20,576 nt of DNA from CAZQQN01 sp964549595 (GTDB lineage: Bacteria > Bacteroidota > Bacteroidia > CAILMK01 > CAYYUA01), in assembly GCA_964549595.1 (NCBI GenBank), contig CAZJWK010000041.1:1-20576 (forward strand). Reading direction: 5' to 3'. This document shows positions 15,484 through 20,576 of this stretch, piece after piece (positions within the stretch are counted from its first letter, which is position 1; every line of letters begins with the position of its first letter). The position numbers were made by a program, and so were the translations under genes. The notes under the pieces were generated by a model, which saw only the letters and a list, made by a program, of their open reading frames with translations, was not told where the DNA came from and did no database searches.

Positions 15484-17343
15484 ATGAAAACAAATTGGCT
15501 TATGGAACCTATTGTAAAAATGGAAAGCAATTCCTTAAAACACTTACTAACAAAGGGATTAATTTTATTCGGTGTATTGTCTTTGGTGGGCTTAAGCCAA
15601 AAAGGCTACTCCCAACCTGGTGATGCGCTGGATTTTGATGCAAGTAGTAATCAAAGAATTGAAATAAGTGATAACAATAGTTTGGATATTAGTGGGGCTA
15701 TTACCATTGAAGCTTGGGTTAAGTTGGATGGTTCGCAAAATTCTAATACCGTTAATCCCCATATAATTAGAAAAGGGGGAGCTTCTTCAAATGGGAATTA
15801 TTTTCTTATTGCAGAGGGAGGTTCAGGAAAGGTTTGGTTTAGGGTTAATGATGGAACCAATGAGTATAATTTAAAAGGAACAACTGATCTCCGCGATAAC
15901 AATTGGCACCATATTGCGGGAGTATACAATCCTTCATCGGGGAACCAATTTGTTTATGTTGATGGGGTACAAGAAAATAAAGCCTCGCCTGGTTCTAAAA
16001 CACTTCAAACAAATAATATTGATTTAGGCTTTATGTTTAGGCCTAACAACAATGATGAATATGTGAATGGAGAATTAGATGAAGTACGCATTTGGAGTGA
16101 AGCCCGAACCCAAACCCAAATTCAAAAATACATGAACCAGGAAGTTAAGGATGTTTCCGGGAAAAGTAACTTAGAAGCTTATTACCGGTTTGATAACTCG
16201 GGAAATTCAACCTTAACGGATGAGACATCCAATGGTAATGATGGTACTGTAAAGAATAGTCCAACCTGGGTCAATTCCAATGCCGTATTAGAAAGTCTGG
16301 GCGAGCTTGGGGAACAAAGCTCCGGCAGTGGTGCTTATAATTCAGATTTGGCTGCAACATGGGAATCTAATACATCCTCTACCTCTGATGGTTTGAAAGT
16401 TTCTGAAAACGGTAGTAATACGTTTTCCACTTCGGAAAACGTAATTTTCGGTAGTAACGGAAACTCAAGTAAAACGGAAAGTACGTGGAATGCTAATGTA
16501 GATTCCCAACTAAGTCGGGAATGGTTATTTGATGTTAACGCCAGCCTCAACACAAAAACGGTTAATTTGGAATTTACTACCAGCGATGCAGGGGTTTTAG
16601 GATTACCTTCCGGCATTAATGCGAGTGATTATGTGTTAATTGAGAATGACGATCCTACAGGTAGTAGTTATTCTAAATTGGTAACCGGAGCATCCAGCGT
16701 TAGTAGCAGCAGTAACACTGTTTCCTTTGATGGTGTAACGCTTACCGAGGGAAATAGTTATACCTTAGGCACCGAAGATAAAACTAATTCACCACTTCCC
16801 GTTGAACTTACCCACTTCAAAGCGCAAAAAGCACAAAACCAAGTCCGTTTAAACTGGGCCACGGCTTCCGAAACCAACAATAGCCACTTCATGGTGCAAA
16901 GAAAAAATGGCCATCAATGGGAAAACCTGGGTAAAGTGGAAGGCCATGGCACCACCACGGAACCCCGGGAATACAAGTTCCGGGACCAGAATCCGAAAAA
17001 AGGCACCAATTACTACCGCCTTAAGCAGGTAGATTTTGACGGGAGTTTTGAATATTCTAACATCAAAGCTGTTCGGTTGGATGCAAGTGTACAGGACGCC
17101 CTCACCATTTTACAAAACCCGGTTGAGCAAGCCCTGAAGCTCCGTTTGCAAGCGGCTTCCAATGGTCTATACCGATACACCTTGTACAGGAGCAATGGTA
17201 ACCCGGTAAAATCCGGTGCCTGGCAATTAACCAAAGGCAAGCATGACCTGAGGCTGCCTATGGAAGCACAAGATGCCGGGGTTTATTACCTGGAGGTCAA
17301 CCATAACCAAAAGCGACTGGGAACCAAGAAAATCCTGAAATAA
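15484..17343 (+). CDS. secreted LamG-domain protein with T9SS-type C-terminus
   Basis: A 619-residue exported protein. The signal region ends at residue 44 (GYSQ) before PGDALDF. One LamG domain (about 47-265) has ITIEAWVKLDG, NNWHHIAGVYN, FVYVDGVQ, GELDEVRIWSEART and LEAYYRFDNSGN. An unnamed module (about 288-430) with GLKVSENGSNT, DYVLIEND and YTLGTED follows. A fibronectin-like domain (about 437-530) begins PLPVELTHFKAQ and includes LNWATASETNNSHF. The C-terminal 80 residues resemble a type A T9SS tail (GVYYLEVN, KKILK), but the usual YPNP is LQNP. The gene starts directly after the previous stop (TAAATG), so co-translation is likely. Alternative ATGs at 15502 and 15520 exist; the third would give the most typical signal peptide. 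It is a close relative of the gene at 17881. Adhesin or carbohydrate binding is plausible but unproven. Confidence 0.85.
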   Translation: MKTNWLMEPIVKMESNSLKHLLTKGLILFGVLSLVGLSQKGYSQPGDALDFDASSNQRIEISDNNSLDISGAITIEAWVKLDGSQNSNTVNPHIIRKGGASSNGNYFLIAEGGSGKVWFRVNDGTNEYNLKGTTDLRDNNWHHIAGVYNPSSGNQFVYVDGVQENKASPGSKTLQTNNIDLGFMFRPNNNDEYVNGELDEVRIWSEARTQTQIQKYMNQEVKDVSGKSNLEAYYRFDNSGNSTLTDETSNGNDGTVKNSPTWVNSNAVLESLGELGEQSSGSGAYNSDLAATWESNTSSTSDGLKVSENGSNTFSTSENVIFGSNGNSSKTESTWNANVDSQLSREWLFDVNASLNTKTVNLEFTTSDAGVLGLPSGINASDYVLIENDDPTGSSYSKLVTGASSVSSSSNTVSFDGVTLTEGNSYTLGTEDKTNSPLPVELTHFKAQKAQNQVRLNWATASETNNSHFMVQRKNGHQWENLGKVEGHGTTTEPREYKFRDQNPKKGTNYYRLKQVDFDGSFEYSNIKAVRLDASVQDALTILQNPVEQALKLRLQAASNGLYRYTLYRSNGNPVKSGAWQLTKGKHDLRLPMEAQDAGVYYLEVNHNQKRLGTKKILK

Positions 17344-17373
17344 GGAAAGGGAAACTTTTGAAGGGGATTAGGA

Positions 17374-17406
17374 AAATCCGGGGCCATTAGGTCCCGGATT
17401 TTTTTT
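17374..17406 (+). terminator. strong intrinsic terminator after the LamG protein gene
   Basis: A 12-base stem, AAATCCGGGGCC (17374-17385) with GGTCCCGGATTT (17390-17401), holds one G-T pair and an ATTA loop and runs into an unbroken run of T to 17406. It lies 31 bases after the stop at 17343 and closes the two-gene transcription unit that begins at 10618. Confidence 0.9.
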
Positions 17407-17554
17407 GAATGCAGGGCTCATTGAAGAACCCGTAACCGGCTCAAAGGTCATTATTTCGAAACGCCTATTGAGGTGAGGCCAAAGGGGGTAAACTGATGGA
17501 ATCTCCCCTTAAAAAGTCTGACTTTTTTGTTTTGGGTTACCACTTACAGGGAAC

Positions 17555-17660
17555 GCTGATACGGCAGATATGGCTGATAGGCGCCGTGGAATTTCTTATT
17601 TTCGGGATTTTAACTTGATAGAACACAGATTTCGCAGATGTAGCTGATGAACCCTGATAG
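17555..17660 (+). repeat. two blocks of degenerate 9-base tandem repeat
   Basis: Block 1 holds three units, GCTGATACG, GCAGATATG and GCTGATAGG (17555-17581). Block 2 holds four, ACAGATTTC, GCAGATGTA, GCTGATGAA and CCCTGATAG (17625-17660). All keep the core (C/A)(A/T)GAT with a strict 9-base period. I recall similar GCAGAT/GCTGAT strings as dispersed intergenic repeats in several bacterial genomes, but could not check this. Confidence 0.6.
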
Positions 17661-17694
17661 GTCCGGTTTAGTCAGCTAAGAAAATTGGCTCCCA

Positions 17695-17719
17695 AGCAAG
17701 GGGTTTCAGACCCCTTGCT
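17695..17719. repeat. 10-base hairpin with competing stem
   Basis: A perfect stem, AGCAAGGGGT (17695-17704) with ACCCCTTGCT (17710-17719), encloses loop TTCAG. A second stem, TTTCAG (17704-17709) with CTGAAA (17718-17723), uses the loop and the end of the first and cannot form at the same time. No T-run follows, so it is not an ordinary intrinsic terminator. Confidence 0.6.
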
Positions 17720-17880
17720 GAAATCTTGGCACAAAGAATTGGATTCTATACCCTTTTATAGAGCCTTTCAAATGGTTTATCGGGCGAGCCATGGCATTTA
17801 TCTAATTTTTAACTTTCTACTCAACTTTTGTTCTACCTTAGTGTTATAAAATCATTGATTTGAAAGCGTAAAGGGGGAAA

Positions 17881-20576
17881 ATGCAACTTATCAAAAAGGG
17901 GGAATCAGGGTTATTGAGCTGTTTATTTTGGCTTCAACCCATTATAAATCGAATAGGGAAAGGTTTTTGTTTTAGTTTGCCTGTATCGGAAGATGAAAGA
18001 TACCGCATTGGTAAGTTTCGGATTAAGAGTGTGGGGTTTTGCGTCTTGTTACTATTTGTATTAGGCTTCCCACATTATGGCATGACCCAGCCCGGGGATG
18101 CCTTGTCCTTGAACAGCAATAAAAGTGCTTATGTGGATTTAGGTCAGGGCTTATCCGGCCAGATGGCCAATAGTTCCTATACCCTTGCAGCGTGGATTAA
18201 TACTTCCAATATCACCGGCGCTAATGGTAACACCCTAATTGGTATCAACGCCCCTTCAAGTAATAGCGGAAACAGGATTTTCCTTTTTGTAACCCAAAAC
18301 ACGGTTGAGCTATATGATGGGAGTTTCATTTCTGTTTCGGCCTCAGTGGCAGACGGGAATTGGCATTATGTGGTCGTTACAAGGAATGCCTCCAATAATA
18401 ACGTTAAATTTTACATCGATGGTCAGCAAAAAGGCAGTACCAAAACCTCCTCTACAGATATCCAAAGTAACGATTATTTCAGTATTGGGCAGGAATATGA
18501 CGGTACCAATGCCACCAACCCAAGTGATTTCTTTGATGGGAAGCTGGATGAAGTGAAAATCTGGAATACGGCCTTAAGCGAAGATAAGCTCAGGAAGTCC
18601 ATGCACGATACCATCATTAATCCATCTAATGAAGCGAATTTAATCGGTTATTACCAACTTAATAATAACCTGAATGACCAGGCTTCAAGCTCTTCTTCCC
18701 CAGACCAGGCCGGTGCCAATAATGGTACGGGCCAAAACGGGATTCAATATAAACAATCCGATGCCATAGTCGATAATGGCAATGCCGATCTGAAAACTTT
18801 CAAAGCCGGGGTCTGGAACGGCCAAAAGGAAAATACCTCTTCCGGTTTAACTGCTGACGGTAGCAGCCTGAACCTTAACAAATCCGATTATGCCATTTTC
18901 GGAAATAACAATGCCAATGGATTAACCACTGACAATGACCCAAACAATGGGTATTCGAATTTTAAGCGGCTAAAGAAGCTTTGGCAATTTAATGACAATT
19001 TGGGCAGCAAACAAGTTAGCCTAACGTTTGACCTCGATGAAAGCGGAGGGGGTATAGTGGGTAGCAATACCCTTTCCAATGCCATTTTGCTCAAAGACAG
19101 TGATAGTACCGGAGCATATACCGAGGTTAAAACGGCTGACAATGTAGACCGGGGTGATAACACGGTTACTTTCAATAATATAAACCTGAATGATGGCGAT
19201 TATTATACCCTTGGATCCAAAGATGCCGGAACCAATTCCTTGTTTAAGGTTTCCAATCCGGGATGGTGCTTGGAGTTTGATGGCACAGATGATTACGTGG
19301 ATTTGGGAACCGGTTTGTCTTCCAGCCTTGATAACAGCTCCTATACCTTTACAGCTTGGGTTAGAACCAATAACATAACCGGAAGCAATAGCCGAAACAC
19401 GATTATCGGGGTTAATAATAGCAGTTATGGAAACCGCTTATTCTTAATGGTGGATGGTAGTAACATTAAGTTATACGATGGTAGCAGTAGTAGTTTCATA
19501 TCCGTTAGTAAGAATATTGTGGATGATCAATGGCATCATGTAGCGGTTACGCTTAACAACAGTAATGACAATCTTAAGTTTTTTGTAGACGGGCAAAAAA
19601 TAGGCAATACAAAATCTTCCAGCACAAGGATAAACACTGGCGATTATTTTAGTATTGGCCAGGAGTATGATGGCAGTTCATCCAGTATCAGTGATCATTG
19701 GGATGGGGAAATAGATGAAGTAAGGCTTTGGAAAGAAGCCCGAACCCAAACCGAAATTCAGGATTACTTGGCCCAGGAGCTTACTGTTTCCAATCATAAC
19801 AACCTGGTAGCTTATTACCGTTTCGACAATGGTTCAGGGAATACATTAAAAGATCAAAAGGGTAGTAATGATGGGACGCTTAAGAATAGCCCATCCTGGA
19901 ATAGTTCCAATGCTGTCATTACAAATGCTACTTCCAAAATCGGAACCGGGAACACTTATAACCAAGCAGTAAAAGGCGTATGGCCCTCCAATACCTCTGC
20001 CACATCAGGGGGTTTGAAAGTTTCGGAAAATGGTAGTAATACCTTAAGTAAAGGAGACGATCTTGTATTTGCCCATGACGGGGGAAGTGGTCAAAATACT
20101 ACTGATAAAAAGATAAATGCGAGTGGTAGTTATTCCGGACCAAAAACGGTGGAAAGCCGCCTTAAACGAAGATGGTATATAGATGAAAATGCCGGTGGTA
20201 AAAATGTGGATCTCACCTTTACGGTTACCAGTGCCGGAGCCAATCAGGGAATTAACGGTTTTAAATCGGCCAGCGATTATGTGCTTATCCAAACCGATCT
20301 CAATACCAATAAAATCATCCAGTCAGCCAATAGCGTAAGTACATCGAATAACACCGTTTCATTTACGAATGTGGGTATTAGTAGCACTTATACATTGGGC
20401 ACGACCAATGAATCCCGTTCACCCCTTCCTGTGGAACTCACTCATTTCCAAGCCCAAAAAGATCAAAATCAGGTCTATTTAAATTGGGCCACGGCTTCTG
20501 AGACCAATAACAGCCATTTCCTGGTGCAAAGAAAAACCCAAGGTGAGTGGGAAAACCTGGGTAAGGTGCAAGGCCA
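17881..20576 (+). CDS. secreted protein with two LamG-module units, cut by window end
   Basis: The frame is open from ATG 17881 to the window edge (898 complete codons, no stop), so the C-terminus is missing. A long N-terminal leader with a hydrophobic stretch (about residues 50-66) ends at Q70 before PGDALSL, matching the cleavage context of the previous gene; a later start is possible. LamG A (about 71-260) is followed by an unnamed module (about 305-450), then LamG B (about 461-665) and a second module (about 695-840). The two LamG copies are offset by 1164 bases. From about residue 848, LPVELTHFQAQK begins the same fibronectin-like domain as in the previous protein, with LNWATASETNNSHF. 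A T9SS tail therefore probably follows outside the window (inference). It has its own upstream spacer and is a separate transcription unit. Confidence 0.85.
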   Translation, partial: MQLIKKGESGLLSCLFWLQPIINRIGKGFCFSLPVSEDERYRIGKFRIKSVGFCVLLLFVLGFPHYGMTQPGDALSLNSNKSAYVDLGQGLSGQMANSSYTLAAWINTSNITGANGNTLIGINAPSSNSGNRIFLFVTQNTVELYDGSFISVSASVADGNWHYVVVTRNASNNNVKFYIDGQQKGSTKTSSTDIQSNDYFSIGQEYDGTNATNPSDFFDGKLDEVKIWNTALSEDKLRKSMHDTIINPSNEANLIGYYQLNNNLNDQASSSSSPDQAGANNGTGQNGIQYKQSDAIVDNGNADLKTFKAGVWNGQKENTSSGLTADGSSLNLNKSDYAIFGNNNANGLTTDNDPNNGYSNFKRLKKLWQFNDNLGSKQVSLTFDLDESGGGIVGSNTLSNAILLKDSDSTGAYTEVKTADNVDRGDNTVTFNNINLNDGDYYTLGSKDAGTNSLFKVSNPGWCLEFDGTDDYVDLGTGLSSSLDNSSYTFTAWVRTNNITGSNSRNTIIGVNNSSYGNRLFLMVDGSNIKLYDGSSSSFISVSKNIVDDQWHHVAVTLNNSNDNLKFFVDGQKIGNTKSSSTRINTGDYFSIGQEYDGSSSSISDHWDGEIDEVRLWKEARTQTEIQDYLAQELTVSNHNNLVAYYRFDNGSGNTLKDQKGSNDGTLKNSPSWNSSNAVITNATSKIGTGNTYNQAVKGVWPSNTSATSGGLKVSENGSNTLSKGDDLVFAHDGGSGQNTTDKKINASGSYSGPKTVESRLKRRWYIDENAGGKNVDLTFTVTSAGANQGINGFKSASDYVLIQTDLNTNKIIQSANSVSTSNNTVSFTNVGISSTYTLGTTNESRSPLPVELTHFQAQKDQNQVYLNWATASETNNSHFLVQRKTQGEWENLGKVQG

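Larger units (their letters stand above)
17407..17880. other. 474-base spacer with 9-base repeats and a hairpin
   Basis: No gene was seen on either strand. It contains two blocks of a degenerate 9-base repeat built on GCTGAT/GCAGAT and a 10-base hairpin, both listed separately. Just before the next ATG is AAAGGGGGAAA, a purine-rich stretch that could aid initiation. TTGATTTG at 17855-17862 is one base from the -7 promoter consensus but lacks a -33 partner. Confidence 0.55.

Overview
The window looks like a chromosomal segment of a free-living member of the Bacteroidota; the class cannot be fixed from this sequence. Supporting signs are Bacteroidota-type promoters (TTTG, about 19 bases, then TAnnTTTG), near absence of Shine-Dalgarno sites, a Bacteroidota-type OstA-like protein and S1 protein, a YpdA-type flavoprotein, and large secreted proteins with type IX secretion (T9SS) sorting tails. 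No 16S, tRNA, CRISPR array, transposase or phage gene was seen.

Left part (1-9693), housekeeping genes. A translationally coupled pair on the plus strand encodes an OstA/LptA-like envelope protein and a small exported DUF2147 protein. It converges on rpsA (ribosomal protein S1, minus strand) across a large hairpin terminator. Upstream on the minus strand lie ispD (isoprenoid precursor synthesis) and queA (queuosine in tRNA), 14 bases apart and probably transcribed from one strong promoter before queA. A divergent MacB/FtsX-type permease follows, then apaG, which is convergent with ypdA (putative bacillithiol disulfide reductase) with only 3 bases between their stops.

Middle spacer (9694-10560). 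No gene was seen. It carries two inverted copies of a REP-like hairpin (a REPIN-like arrangement) and several other small palindromes.

Right part (10561-20576), an array of three tandem genes for very large secreted surface proteins. The first (1621 aa) has a seven-repeat FG-GAP/VCBS propeller with an exact 49-residue period, three LamG-like domains, two discoidin-like domains, a short Cys-containing domain and a T9SS tail. The second (619 aa) follows with no spacer and has one LamG domain, an unnamed module, a fibronectin-like domain and a T9SS-type tail. After a strong terminator and a repeat-bearing spacer, the third (at least 898 aa, running off the window) has two LamG-module units and the start of the same fibronectin-like domain. 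The three look like paralogues that grew by domain duplication. Adhesion or glycan binding is plausible, but no catalytic domain was recognised.

I did not find a clearly new defence or mobile system. The most interesting items are the paralogous LamG/T9SS array with its unnamed shared module, the extended acidic tail of S1 together with its exceptional Shine-Dalgarno site, the REPIN-like pair, and the missing Cys14 in YpdA.
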